DNA of 64,000 nt from Asparagopsis taxiformis (lineage: Eukaryota > Rhodophyta > Florideophyceae > Bonnemaisoniales > Bonnemaisoniaceae): contig JALQPE010000504.1 in NCBI GenBank assembly GCA_030407315.1, forward strand, positions 78,480 through 142,479, in the 5' to 3' direction. The translations under genes and the position numbers were made by a program. The notes under the pieces were generated by a model. It had not been told where the DNA came from, did no database searches, and saw only the letters and a program-made list of their open reading frames with translations. This document shows, piece after piece, positions 38,540 to 49,176 of this stretch. How positions within the stretch are numbered: position 1 is the stretch's first letter; every line of letters begins with the position of its first letter.

Positions 38540-39788
38540 TCAGATTCTGGTTTCGAAAGTACGTTCTGTGCATATCGAAATCAGTGTTCTATCGTACTTG
38601 TAATATTCGACGGTGTGGATGTGGTCCGTGAGGACGTCCTTCTCCGTCTTCAAGTAGATGTGGCCGCGCGTGGGCAGGCCATAGACTAGCTTTTCGCCCG
38701 CAGGAATATCTCCGCGCTTGAAGCCGACCCCGTAATGGTAAAGGTCACCGCGACCAACCAATACGGAATAGGGTGGCACATACAGCCTATGAATGGGAAC
38801 CTTCCACATATCGGCGTCCGGATTGGCCAGGCATACATGACTATAAGGGGCAGCTACTATAGAGAATCCATCTGCTCCGCTCGACATCATGAAGTATGAT
38901 GGAGACTCGGTAGGTCCTGCAAGACGACTCGTTGATACCTTGAAGTCCGTGTGCCCATCCTGGTCCGCAGCCCCATCTGCTGTAAGAAGCAGCCGCAATC
39001 CTGTCTTCGGGAAGAAGACAGGATCATCACCCTCCATTCCCAACTTCAAGAACTCCGCACAAACACCAAGAGCAAGCTCTGCCACCAACTTGTTCTTGTA
39101 CATCTCCAAATTCCCCTCCTCCAACTTATCGCACAACTCACGCCGCGGCAGAGAGAGGCGCCCAAGACCACCATCGATGCAGTCCTTCGCATCACCCACG
39201 TTGTGGATGAACTGCCACGGCGAAGGATCGAAGCCGGGCTTTGCGAAAGCTGGCGGCTCGTCCTGTGGCTCCCTGTCGTCATCGTTAGAATCAGACTGCT
39301 GGGAGGGTTTTTCAACCTCCTCAACCAGCGGGAACTGCCTAGCGAAGTGACCGAACAGCTCATGCGTCGCACTCCCAGCCGTGGACGATTCCAAAAAGCG
39401 TTCCAAAACAATAACCCCCAAGTTCTCCAGCAACGCCCGCTTCACCGCAAAGTACTGTTCCACCACCGTTTCCTCGGCTCCCGGCGATGCAGCTACCTGG
39501 AATGCTGCCGCCCTCATTTCCGCCCGAACCGTCTCCACCGTCGCACTTTCCATATAGTACTTCATCCGGCTGCCAGACTCAATTGCGCTGGGGAGAACGG
39601 CGGCCACATTCTCATCGACGATACTGTCGGGAATGGGATTCTCCTGGGCGTCGTCGAACTGGAGAACCGGCTCCCGAGAGCGACCTCGGGAAGCCGACTT
39701 GGATTTCTTTGACGACGACTTTGATGAAGTCTCACCGAGCCTTCTCTTTTTGGTAGAAGGCTCGGGCGTCGCAGAAGCTGCTTCCAAG
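38540..39788 (-). pseudogene. 2OG-Fe(II) dioxygenase gene, 3' part (locus D)
   Basis: About 415 residues of coding sequence follow the Gypsy insertion point. A basic lysine/serine-rich linker (KKRRLGETSSKSSSKK) comes first. The catalytic part has an H-x-D in DGHTDFKVSTSR (codons near 38945-38952), then YFMMSSGADG, VPPYSVLVGRGDLYHYGVGF with the second histidine, and LPTRGHIYL. It is the same motif order as the dioxygenase at 803-1906. The frame as read by machine continues into the LTR upstream, but true coding sequence begins after the TTACG target duplication. The reading frame on both sides of the insertion is the same, so the gene was in frame before the insertion. Confidence 0.7.
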
Positions 39789-39793
39789 TTACG
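39789..39793. repeat. Gypsy target site duplication, left copy
   Basis: TTACG directly precedes the first base of the LTR (TGTAGTAGG) and reappears directly after the other LTR at 51886-51890. Confidence 0.9.
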
Positions 39794-40453
39794 TGTAGTA
39801 GGTAGAAAATCCGCAAAGCGGCAAAACCACCCTACAGGTGTCCCGAGTTTCGGTAGCGTGGTAGAGCAAGCGAATCTTGCGTCAACCGCCAATGGCGAGT
39901 ATACCACGAATGGTCTTCCGGTAATGCCGGGCGAAGGTTGGGGGTGCTCACGCACGGAGTGCGTATTGATGGAGCAGAGAGACGTAACCCGTCGAGCTGT
40001 ATAGCTAAAGCTAATTCGTCCTAGAAGGATAGAAAAGAGCGATGCAAACACTGTTCAGTGGAGTCGTAAATTCCACGTGAGTTTACGTTACCTCTAAAAG
40101 GTTAAGCACTCTGGCTAATCCAGAGGCGTTTTATACTAGTCTAAGTTACTGTAAACAGTTAGGGTAGGTAGACAGTTAGGAATAAATATCCTTATGTGCA
40201 CCAATCAGGTCCCTGATTATGGCGACTGCGGAAGCCCGCGAGATCACCAACTGTTAGTGTTACAGTGTAAAGTTAGCTGAGTCAGCTTAGTTAAAATTTG
40301 CCCCTTGTGGAGTCTTTAATTGTCCCAGTGGGTCCATTCCCTTGACTTGGGCGAGATACAGCGAGGCTGTTTCTATTGGCCAGTCCCGACCCGGGGTCAT
40401 CCAATAGGATGTTGACACGACCCCACCAGGGCAGACCACCGCGTGGTATGACA
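39794..40453. repeat. Gypsy LTR, left copy (3' LTR of the minus-strand element)
   Basis: This 660-bp LTR reads TGTAGTAGG...GGTATGACA. It differs from the right copy at one substitution (40307-40312 region, A versus G) and one G-run length change (near 39930). By orientation of gag and pol this is the downstream LTR. It supplied the spurious N-terminus of the long frame 38540-40051. Confidence 0.95.
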
Positions 40454-40466
40454 TCGCCCCCTCCTA
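40454..40466 (-). promoter_or_regulatory. polypurine tract
   Basis: On the minus strand TAGGAGGGGGCGA lies directly upstream of the 3' LTR start (TGTCATACC), the expected place for plus-strand priming. Confidence 0.75.
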
Positions 40467-40929
40467 AGCCAATTGTCGTCCCGACAATTCCAAAAATCTA
40501 CTGATTTTAAATTCCCAAATTATTTCCACCGCCGTGGCCGGCCAACCGGATAAAAATTTTGACCGCCAAAATTTGGCTGATATTTACTCGTGCACACGGT
40601 TCCACTCCCGAGCGTCGCTCATCATCTGAGTAACGACCTTTCAGGTTTGCGTCCTTTCACCGGCTTTGCCGTGTTGTCCAACCTTGTTCTCCCTCCGGTC
40701 CTGCCGGTTTGCGAAGCGATCTCGCCTGGCGATTCAAGTCTTGTGCCTCGCTGAGGTTTGCGCGCGTGATACGCGATTTTTCTTGCGTTAAGGGTAATAC
40801 CCGCCTTGCGTTCTTCCGCGGCGTCCCTTCGGGATTCAAGCAAGACCTCACGCCTGTGGCGACCGTACGACTTGTCTGTTGCGTTGCTTCTGACTCCAGT
40901 GGAGTATTTAAGGACTGCTGTTACTCAGC

Positions 40930-43900
40930 ATGGTCGATCGCATTAACAGCCCGACAGGCAACATGCCAACACGTTCTACGCGGGCGGCTTCCCGCCGTCA
41001 AACCACCCGCCATCAGGCGTCGCGCGCACCTTCGACTCCAACCCCGGCGACGCCGACAACTAACCCTTCCGCTTCCGCTGCTGGCGTTCCAGCTTCTTCT
41101 TCTCAACCACCGGATTCCGGTTCGCAGGCTAAACCCTCTACAGGGACTGTCCAAGAAAAGGCGAAGACGCCTTCGCCCGCTCACCGTCCGCCGAGTCCCT
41201 CACCTGAGGTTACGCCTCGTAAAGACAATCCCGGTAAACCGGTTGTGCTGCCTTCGGTAGTTCCGCCCCCAAGCGACCCTCATCCTGAGGTAGAAGAAGT
41301 TGAAGTTCAACGGGATACCCCGCGTTCACCGCCAACGGACAAGCAAGGGACTCCCCAGCCTTCACGCCGCACGCCGGAACCGGCTGAAATTATCGTTGAC
41401 GCTGCTGCTGCTTCGCAGCCCAGTTCGACCCCCGTGACTTCTGCTGCTCCTGCAGTCACCGGCCGTCCCATCGTTCCCCGTCCATCGGAGTATCCGGATC
41501 CTTATGCGAAACCTCGCTCGTCCACACGGAATCCCGTTACGGCTGAGCCGGTTAAGTCCAAGAATCCTTATGAGGACTTATACAGCCGTAATCGGCAATT
41601 CATCATCGATGCGCGGAACCGCAAGGCGGCCGAAGAAGCGGGTCGCGGGCTGGTGGCCAGCAATTCGACGCGAGCCGCGTATGGGTCCGGTGGATATGAG
41701 ACGGTGCAACCGCAAGGAAGACAAGGTCAATTGGTAGTTCCGTACCAAAAACCAGCTCCTGCTGTTACGGCTGCGCCGACTTATTCATCGCCCAAGCGGG
41801 TTCCGGCTCCTTCCGCCGATTGGCGTCGCGAAGGCGAATTTTATCCTTCGAATGCTTCGGAGCTCATGGTCTTTGACTCACATGAGTTGCCTTTTTCAAG
41901 GTATTTGAGAGCTCCGTGGGAGTATTACCCTTTTGCACGCCTGCCCCTACGGGAGTTTTTAAGCGAGGACGTTACCGACTTGCGTCGAGACCTCCGTCTC
42001 ATGGCAGGTGTTAAACACCGTGATACCCATGCGCTGCATAACAGCTGGTCGGCTTATGCCCAATTGCCGTCGTGTCGGCCGATGCGACATTTCCGTGTAC
42101 CACACACGTTGCTGTGCGACCGTACCTTTCTTCTTCACCCAGGCGATGCCTTGTACGTTGAGCGGATGAACCGTAGATTGTTCGAGTCACACTCGGATCA
42201 AGGGAGCGTTCCCGACTTACCTATCGTTAGGTCAAGATGGTTTGCGTATCCGCCCCGCCCGGATACCGGTATGTTGGAACATCACATGCGTGTGCACGCG
42301 CGTCACCTAACCCGGTCTACCGGTTTGCAAGTGTCGTCACTTGATTACCGAGTGTTCGGATACCGAGCTAATCGGAACATAGACCATCGCACTGCGAACT
42401 TGGTGGTACCTACAGCAGAGCTGAATTCGACGTTGGAGGATTCCCGATGGGAAGGCGAGAACTCACCGCCCTTGTGTTTGCCCATTGGGGATACACCAGC
42501 GATGCTGTATTTCCACAGTGTGGTAGAGGCGGATCCCCGCCCTTGGGTGAAGCCTCGGTTTTTGGACTATGTCCTGTTAGAGCGAGAGCTCATGATGGGT
42601 TTGGAGTTGGCTCGTCTCGTAGAGACTAGAGGGTTCCTCCCGGTGTTAGCCAAGCACTTGGCAGAGTCGGCTATCACGACGTGGAAGACATTCCATGAGA
42701 TGCCGTTATCACCGGTTGTACCGAAGACGCGTAGCGTAGATGTGAAGGTTATCATCGAGCTCCTCGAGGCTTCTTACAAGACCACCGATGGTGTCGAGGA
42801 GATTGCTTGTACAATCGAAGGCGTTGCGCCCGAGAAGATCTTCCTTTACTCGCATCCGAGTTTACCCTTCAAGCCGGCGAAAGCCGCGGCGTATACTACC
42901 CGGGACGGGATTGTGGTTGAGACTCCTCCGTTTCGTCGGGACGGTGAATTTGCCGAGGACGGTTATCTTACGGTCGACCCGCCAAGTTACTCCGACGGAG
43001 ATTTGGAGGACTACATGTACAAACCCGAACGGGAGATGCACGTTCCACGCCCTGGGCGTTCGACACCTGCTGGTCATTATCGTCCAGCCGATTCCGGCGT
43101 CTCTCCTCATCCAACTGCTCCTGTAGAGCCAGCTTCTTACGAAGCGATGGAACCCCCGGCAGTTGTCCCTCCACCAGCCCCACTGGATCTTTCTCACGCT
43201 ACCCGTCCGGGTCCTCCGGCTTCTACGGCAGCGCCGTTTCTGTCACCAGACCGTCAATCCGGTCAGTCACTCGAGGATGACGGTGCGGTCGGTCGTGCTA
43301 CCGCTCGCGCGGATGTTCTTGGATCCAGTTTGTCTGCGGCGCAGTTATTATCGGTTACGAATGTGCGCCAATTGGCGGAGACTCTTGGTGATGGCCAACT
43401 TTCGTCGGTGTTTCATCCACAGGATGGCGGTTACCCCGTTCGCAATGCGTTGGATACTTTGGCGTTAACGTGTGTCACGTTGGGTACTCGGTACAAGGAA
43501 AGTCGCGAGCGACGGGATGCTGCAGTAACGCGCTATCGCGCAGAGCGTACAAGTCGCCGCTTAGCGGAAGAGAAGGTGTCTCAACTGGAAAAGGACTTAA
43601 CTGCGAGGCAGAAGACGTTCGAAGAACTAAGGACGAGAGTCCGAGAGCTTGAGGAAGAATTGCGCTTAGCGCGTAGGCGCATACCGCATGAGCGGGGTAG
43701 GGATACGACACAAGCCCTGGAGACTCCAGCTAGTATTCAACCTCGAGGAGGGATATCCGGTCGTCGTCGGGATCGTTCTCCCGCTGAGCGCGACGATGGT
43801 CGAAATGTCCGCCCCCGGCGCGCTTCTCCAGTTAACACGACTCCGCCGTTGCTTCAGCGCATCGAAGCACAGGATCCCGTGAGGGAGGAGTCTCCGGATA

Positions 43901-44133
43901 TGTCCGATGAGTTGGTCACTAATTCTCCGACGGTATCGGTTCCTTCAGTCCCTGCTGTGCCTCATCATCGCCCACCGGCTCGTTTAACCACTTCCCGTCG
44001 GGATGCTGGACGCATTCGTCCTCGCGACACTCGTCGTTCTACGGCTCAACATCCGACCAACCGGTCATTGAGGCCAACCTCTTCCTACCCTTCGCATCAG
44101 CGCCCCCGTCCCTCCGACAACTTCCGACGTTAG
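40930..44133 (+). CDS. antisense ORF of the Gypsy element
   Basis: This is a 1067-residue intact frame on the strand opposite gag-pol, between pol and the downstream LTR. Residues 1-270 are proline/serine/threonine-rich and disordered. Residues about 290-590 form a more ordered region (WRREGEFYPS, LPFSRYLRAPWEYYPFARLPLREFL, CDRTFLLHPGDALYVERMNRRLF). Residues 853-920 form a coiled coil (ERRDAAVTRYRAERTSRRLA.., LEELRTRVRELEEELRLARR). The tail is basic. No catalytic domain is recognised. Antisense ORFs at this place are known from some plant Gypsy lineages (Tat group). Its ATG is at 40930. The long open frame in a recent copy suggests it is functional. Confidence 0.75.
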   Translation: MVDRINSPTGNMPTRSTRAASRRQTTRHQASRAPSTPTPATPTTNPSASAAGVPASSSQPPDSGSQAKPSTGTVQEKAKTPSPAHRPPSPSPEVTPRKDNPGKPVVLPSVVPPPSDPHPEVEEVEVQRDTPRSPPTDKQGTPQPSRRTPEPAEIIVDAAAASQPSSTPVTSAAPAVTGRPIVPRPSEYPDPYAKPRSSTRNPVTAEPVKSKNPYEDLYSRNRQFIIDARNRKAAEEAGRGLVASNSTRAAYGSGGYETVQPQGRQGQLVVPYQKPAPAVTAAPTYSSPKRVPAPSADWRREGEFYPSNASELMVFDSHELPFSRYLRAPWEYYPFARLPLREFLSEDVTDLRRDLRLMAGVKHRDTHALHNSWSAYAQLPSCRPMRHFRVPHTLLCDRTFLLHPGDALYVERMNRRLFESHSDQGSVPDLPIVRSRWFAYPPRPDTGMLEHHMRVHARHLTRSTGLQVSSLDYRVFGYRANRNIDHRTANLVVPTAELNSTLEDSRWEGENSPPLCLPIGDTPAMLYFHSVVEADPRPWVKPRFLDYVLLERELMMGLELARLVETRGFLPVLAKHLAESAITTWKTFHEMPLSPVVPKTRSVDVKVIIELLEASYKTTDGVEEIACTIEGVAPEKIFLYSHPSLPFKPAKAAAYTTRDGIVVETPPFRRDGEFAEDGYLTVDPPSYSDGDLEDYMYKPEREMHVPRPGRSTPAGHYRPADSGVSPHPTAPVEPASYEAMEPPAVVPPPAPLDLSHATRPGPPASTAAPFLSPDRQSGQSLEDDGAVGRATARADVLGSSLSAAQLLSVTNVRQLAETLGDGQLSSVFHPQDGGYPVRNALDTLALTCVTLGTRYKESRERRDAAVTRYRAERTSRRLAEEKVSQLEKDLTARQKTFEELRTRVRELEEELRLARRRIPHERGRDTTQALETPASIQPRGGISGRRRDRSPAERDDGRNVRPRRASPVNTTPPLLQRIEAQDPVREESPDMSDELVTNSPTVSVPSVPAVPHHRPPARLTTSRRDAGRIRPRDTRRSTAQHPTNRSLRPTSSYPSHQRPRPSDNFRR

Positions 44134-44464
44134 ACGTCTTACTTCCGTAACCGGGTTTACCTTCTTATACGCATTTGCGTTTCACTCACATGTTAGATCG
44201 TTCATCCATGCGCCGTGTGCGGCTTTGTCATGTCTCCCATTAAAATTTGGAATGTTTTTGTTGTTTTTATGGAATTTTTCGTCCGCCGATTGGCTTCATA
44301 TTTCTACCGCTCGCGGTTTTTGTTATTTGGCCAACCCGACGGGTGCTGTTCGCGGGGTCTTACCGGCTCAACCTTGTGGTCATTAGCGGTGACGCCGCGA
44401 TCACTAGCCGTTCCTACTGACGCTCTTGCGTACAACAGCTTCGCTGTGGGGCAGCTCTGCCGTT
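44134..44464. other. gap between convergent antisense ORF and pol
   Basis: About 330 bp hold both 3' ends. No gene or hairpin is evident. Confidence 0.5.
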
Positions 44465-47400
44465 CTACTTACCACGCCTTTTGGCCGTTCGTCGTTTAGA
44501 CGTTTTCTTACCCGCTTGGCGGTCAACTTTCCGGAAGTACCGAGATATTTGCTCGTCTGGCACGTTGTGCCGTTGCGTCCACGTAGGGTCACGGTACCCG
44601 TACCACTTCACGAGGAACCATTCCTCCTGATCGTCGTCGACGACATAATCGATCAAATCGTCTATGGCGAATTCCTGTTCCTCAGGTGGTTCCAGGTTCT
44701 GGGAGACAGTTCCCGGTTCGGGTATAACCTCTTGGCTCGACGAGCGTCGTCTGCTTCCGGTGTTGTCCGTGTCACCCGCAGGGTTTATCGGCTCAGCCGA
44801 AGTGGCTTCTTGGGATATTTCCATGCCGTGTGGTCCGCTTATTCTTGTTTGTCGACGAGAGCGACTATTCTTCTTCGGACTTGTTCCGGTTGGTGCCTTA
44901 TGGGTTGATCGGCGAAGCCGGGAGAACGTCTTGTTGGCGTCTTGGGAAGCAGGTTCCTGCATTGTGTCAAGAGTTTCATCCTCGGCGAGGTCAATTTGAG
45001 TGGGCATTGGCTGTGAAGCAGCATTGTTATTACGACGTATGTCAGCCTGGGCCCCCTCCTCAAAGACGGTTCGTCTCGGACCGATACTCGGTGTGTTAGT
45101 TACGGAATTACCTTCAACCGCGGGGCGGGATGACAAAGGCTTGGTTACAGGGTGACCTGGGGGTTGTCCGGTGTGAAGAGGTACGCGCTGCGGACCTGAT
45201 GTCTCGCGACGTAGTCGTTCTTCCGCCATTGTCGGCACCGTGTTGGCGGCTTGATCGTCGGTTCTTGCCGCAGGTACGGGTGCTCCGTTAGAAGTTAACC
45301 GTGAGTGCGGTATTTCCTGTTCAGGTTGTGGCGCATACGTCACGCGGTCGTGGCTAACTTGTTCGACAAGTCCATCACGTTCAATATGGACGGTACGCCT
45401 ACCGGCTTTAGCAACCTTAAAAGGTCCTTGCGCCAGTGGCGTCAACTTGTTTCGTTCCCGTACTTCGGGGTTGTCAAGGTAGACGTAATCACCCTCCTGA
45501 AGGAGTCGTTTGGTCTTCCGGATCCTTCGGTCAAAGTCCCGTTTATAACGCGCTTGCGTGGCTTGTAGCCGTTGACCGGACTTCTCAATCGCGTGAGCAA
45601 TCCGTTGCAGGAAATCCTGTTTCAAGAAAGCGTCCGGTTTTTGCCGTGATCTCGTCGAGTGATGAAGGGAGTAGGGTGGTGGGGGTCGACTTAGGATAAG
45701 GTCAAAGGGTGTCGTCCCTGTCGTGCGATGCACGTGCGTATTATACGCGTAAGTCAACGCTGGTGCGTACACATCCCAGTCATTCTGGTTCTCATTTACG
45801 TAGTTGCGTAACATGTTCAACAACGTACGGTTATACCGTTCTACCTGACCGTTGGTCTGAGGGTGGTAGGTTGTTGTGAACAAGTTCTTTGTTCCAAGTT
45901 GCAGGCAAACAGCCTGAAAAAGTTTGGAAGCAAACTGAGGTCCGTTATCGGAGAGCAACGTCCTAGGGGGACCGTACTTGAAAACCCAGTGGGTGCAAAA
46001 GGCAACAGCCACATGGTAAGCAGTGATACTGCGTAATGGTACAACCTGAGTAAGCTTCGTGAAGCGACAGGTAATTACTAAAAGGTGAAGGTTACCCTTC
46101 TTTGTTTTAGGCAACGGGCCTAATAAGTCTATAGAGACTTCTTCCAGCGGTGCTGAAGCTGGGAATAGTTTCAATGTGTTTGCGTGTCTACGCAACTTGA
46201 GGCGGTTCTTGGCGCAAGCCTGACAACGTTCAACCGTAGCGGTTATATCCGCGGCCATGGCAGGCCAATAATACGAGAGACGCATGGTCTCATACATACG
46301 GTTTTGTCCGGGGTGACCCGCGAGTACGTCGTGATGACACATCTTCAACAGGCGGGGCCTGAGTGCTCTTGGTACCACCACTTGGTGGGAATTGTCAAGG
46401 GTGGATTTACGTCGCAAGACACCTTTGTCATCTTCGAAGAAGACAGTGTCAGACTTCTGACTTGTCAATACTTGTTGACAAAAGTCATCAGAGCGTTGCT
46501 CCTCAATCCACTCGTTGAGTGTTATCGGTTCGGAACCCTCTGTCTGAGGGTGTGTCGTTAGGACAGCTGGGTTTATTCCCGTTAGGGATTTGTCAGTGTA
46601 ATTCCGCGCGATGAGCACATCAAAGAACCAAGGGTTCATCTCTTCTGTAACAGATACTTCCTGGGTAAGGTCATACGCGAAGAGCGTGGGAATTTCGTCA
46701 TCCACCGGATGTGGGTCTAACCCTTCTGTTTCAACACGCGATAACGCGTCTGGTACTTGGTGAACCCTACCGGGGCGATAGACTATGGTGTAGTCAAACT
46801 CTGAAAGGCGGAGTCGCCAACGGCAAAGGCGCCCGGATGGGTCGGTGATGTTCATCAACCAACGCAACGCGTTATGATCGGATCGTACCACAAACTTTGT
46901 TTGCTCAAGGTATGGTCTGAGGGTAGTGACTGCCCATACTACAGCGAGACACTCGCGCTCTGTCGGAGAATATCCCCGTTCGGGTTTGGTTAAGGTCCGC
47001 GACCAGTATCCTACAGGACGATAGTCGTCGTCATCCTGCTGTTGCAACAGCGCACACCCTATCTGATACGCAGAAGCGTCCGTGTCTACGATGTAGGGTT
47101 TACCCACTCTTGGCAGAGCCAATATTGGTGGTTGCACCAAGGATTCCTTGAGTTGTTCAAACGCGTGGCGTTGTTCCTCTGTTGGAGGCATTGAACCGAA
47201 GCTCGGTAGGTTTTCCTTAGTCAACATCGCGTTGAGGGGGTGGGAGATATCCGCGTACCCCTTCACGAAACGGCGGAAGACCCCGCAGCTCCCGAGGAAA
47301 GAACGCATTTGCGTAGGTGTGGTCGGAAAAGTTGCTTTCGCAATAGCGTCCGTTGCCGTTTGGGCGACCGCTAGCTTACCTGGCATAACCACATGTCCAA

Positions 47401-49162
47401 GGTAATCTACCTTCGCTTCGAAGAAGTGGCACTTGGCTAGTTTTAGGGTTACCCCTGCCTTCCTCAACAGTGTGAGTACCTGATCCACCTGATGAAGGTG
47501 TTCTTCCTCACTCCGTGAGAAGACGATGACGTCGTCAAGATAGATGAGACAAGTTTGCCAGCGTACGCTGCTTAAGATAATATCGATAGCACGTTGGAAC
47601 GTGGCGGGCGCATTCTTCAGCCCGAAGGGCAATCGTTTAAATCGATATGTTCCAAGGTGCGACGTAAAGGCCGTCTTATCCCGATCCTCGGAGGCAACGG
47701 GAATCTGCCAATAGCCCGAGTTACAGTCGAGCGTGGTGAACACGCGTGCATCTCCTAAGGAGTCTATACAATCGTCCATACGAGGCAACGGATAAGCGTC
47801 CGATATTGCGATGTCGTTGAGACGGCGGTAGTCAACGCAAAAGCGTAGCTTACCATCCTTCTTGGGTACCAAGACAACTGGGCTAGCCCACTCAGAATTC
47901 GAGGGTTCGATGACCCCTTTCTCTAGCATGGAGATGATCTCCTTACTTGCTAGCTCCCTTCTCAAGGGTCCCATCCGGTATGGTTGCTGTCGACGAGGTC
48001 GACTTCCTTCGATTACATCGATCCGATGCTCGGTTGCTTTAATGTCTCCAAGAGACCCGTCCCACATGGACTCATGCTGCGATAGCATCGCTATAATTTT
48101 CTCCTTCAACTGCGGTTGCTGAAGGTGTTCCAAGGATACATCCTCCCGCCATTGCGGATTCTCTTTCTCCTTGGTTCCCGTCGCCGGGTTGGTCAGACTG
48201 ATGATACGGTCTGTACCGGAAGTGGATAACTCACTGGGGAGCTTTCGATCGGCTGTGCCGGGTGCTCGATGAGCAATACCAACAACCGTCCCCTTCGGGA
48301 GGTATCTCTCTGCTGACCCAAAATTCGTTAGAATAACAGTGAAGACTGTTCGAGGAATGATTTCTGCAATGCCGTTCGGCATTGAGATCCGCTGTCGGTG
48401 GAAAAGTTTTCCCTTCGCCTCGAGGAGGCTTAGTCCGCCCCCAGCACAGACCACCGATGCGGTTACTTGACTCATGGGGGGAAGGGTGATTTTTCTTGCT
48501 AGCCGGATCCTGTTGGACTGGTGGTCCAAGTCAGTACCCTGCGAAGGGCTTGAATCATGTATATAGCAAGAAGAAGAGTTGTTCATTTTACTCACATTCT
48601 GCATAAGCAGTATGGCTATCGAGCCACCATCATACACATCAATGCGCTGAGCGCGGCATCGAATTGCCTCTACATGCGAGTTCATGATACCTGTTCCCAG
48701 GATAACTGGTACTGCCAGCTTAGGGGCTACAAAGAATTCTGCGTCCAGAAGCTTTCGGCCTAGCTGTATTAGCAGCTTGATTCTTCCCGTTATCCTGAGA
48801 GGATTACCATTGGCGTCTGCCAGTTGAGGGATATTCCCGGTCTGCGCGGCATAGGCCTTCCATCCCTTTGGTAAGGTTGATTCCTGGACGACCGAAGGAC
48901 CGGAACCGGTGTCCATAACCATACGCATGGGCGTTAGAAGTGTCTCGGAAATTCCGATCGAACCTAAAACCACGTAGTGGGCTGCCTTCAAGAGACATGC
49001 AGCCTTTGGCTGAGAGGGGAGGGGATAAGGGGTATCCCCGGTTGGTGTCTGGGTAGGACGGTTCAACCGATTTGGTTTCTTCGTTCCACCCTGTGGAGAT
49101 GTGGATGGTGAGATGTCCACCCTACAGCGAAGCTGTTCCACCTCCTGGCGGGAGCGCGACAC
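44465..49162 (-). CDS. pol: Gypsy Pol polyprotein with chromodomain
   Basis: The frame of 1565 residues has domains in standard Ty3/Gypsy order. Protease: MVMDTGSG (about 81-88). Reverse transcriptase: FCVDYRRLND, YWQIPVASEDRDKTAF, LPFGLKNAPATFQ and the active site YLDD (about 538). RNase H: VDTDASAYQIGCALLQ. Integrase: zinc motif HDVLAGHPGQ...RCQACAK (about 945-985), DLLGPLPKTKKG, SDNGPQF, QTNGQVERYN. A C-terminal chromodomain LVKWYGYRDPTWTQR (about 1510-1525) would steer integration to modified histones. The frame begins at GTG and has no ATG upstream of protease. It is in the -1 frame relative to gag and is continuous across the gag stop, so frameshifting near GAAAAC (49180-49185) is likely. 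Confidence 0.95.
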   Translation of the reverse strand: MSRSRQEVEQLRCRVDISPSTSPQGGTKKPNRLNRPTQTPTGDTPYPLPSQPKAACLLKAAHYVVLGSIGISETLLTPMRMVMDTGSGPSVVQESTLPKGWKAYAAQTGNIPQLADANGNPLRITGRIKLLIQLGRKLLDAEFFVAPKLAVPVILGTGIMNSHVEAIRCRAQRIDVYDGGSIAILLMQNVSKMNNSSSCYIHDSSPSQGTDLDHQSNRIRLARKITLPPMSQVTASVVCAGGGLSLLEAKGKLFHRQRISMPNGIAEIIPRTVFTVILTNFGSAERYLPKGTVVGIAHRAPGTADRKLPSELSTSGTDRIISLTNPATGTKEKENPQWREDVSLEHLQQPQLKEKIIAMLSQHESMWDGSLGDIKATEHRIDVIEGSRPRRQQPYRMGPLRRELASKEIISMLEKGVIEPSNSEWASPVVLVPKKDGKLRFCVDYRRLNDIAISDAYPLPRMDDCIDSLGDARVFTTLDCNSGYWQIPVASEDRDKTAFTSHLGTYRFKRLPFGLKNAPATFQRAIDIILSSVRWQTCLIYLDDVIVFSRSEEEHLHQVDQVLTLLRKAGVTLKLAKCHFFEAKVDYLGHVVMPGKLAVAQTATDAIAKATFPTTPTQMRSFLGSCGVFRRFVKGYADISHPLNAMLTKENLPSFGSMPPTEEQRHAFEQLKESLVQPPILALPRVGKPYIVDTDASAYQIGCALLQQQDDDDYRPVGYWSRTLTKPERGYSPTERECLAVVWAVTTLRPYLEQTKFVVRSDHNALRWLMNITDPSGRLCRWRLRLSEFDYTIVYRPGRVHQVPDALSRVETEGLDPHPVDDEIPTLFAYDLTQEVSVTEEMNPWFFDVLIARNYTDKSLTGINPAVLTTHPQTEGSEPITLNEWIEEQRSDDFCQQVLTSQKSDTVFFEDDKGVLRRKSTLDNSHQVVVPRALRPRLLKMCHHDVLAGHPGQNRMYETMRLSYYWPAMAADITATVERCQACAKNRLKLRRHANTLKLFPASAPLEEVSIDLLGPLPKTKKGNLHLLVITCRFTKLTQVVPLRSITAYHVAVAFCTHWVFKYGPPRTLLSDNGPQFASKLFQAVCLQLGTKNLFTTTYHPQTNGQVERYNRTLLNMLRNYVNENQNDWDVYAPALTYAYNTHVHRTTGTTPFDLILSRPPPPYSLHHSTRSRQKPDAFLKQDFLQRIAHAIEKSGQRLQATQARYKRDFDRRIRKTKRLLQEGDYVYLDNPEVRERNKLTPLAQGPFKVAKAGRRTVHIERDGLVEQVSHDRVTYAPQPEQEIPHSRLTSNGAPVPAARTDDQAANTVPTMAEERLRRETSGPQRVPLHTGQPPGHPVTKPLSSRPAVEGNSVTNTPSIGPRRTVFEEGAQADIRRNNNAASQPMPTQIDLAEDETLDTMQEPASQDANKTFSRLRRSTHKAPTGTSPKKNSRSRRQTRISGPHGMEISQEATSAEPINPAGDTDNTGSRRRSSSQEVIPEPGTVSQNLEPPEEQEFAIDDLIDYVVDDDQEEWFLVKWYGYRDPTWTQRHNVPDEQISRYFRKVDRQAGKKTSKRRTAKRRGK

Positions 49163-49176
49163 CTCACTCCCCCCGG

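Noticed and set aside
38540..40051. 503-residue ORF taken as one gene
   Set aside because: Its first 86 codons are LTR sequence of the Gypsy element; the true gene part starts after the TTACG duplication.
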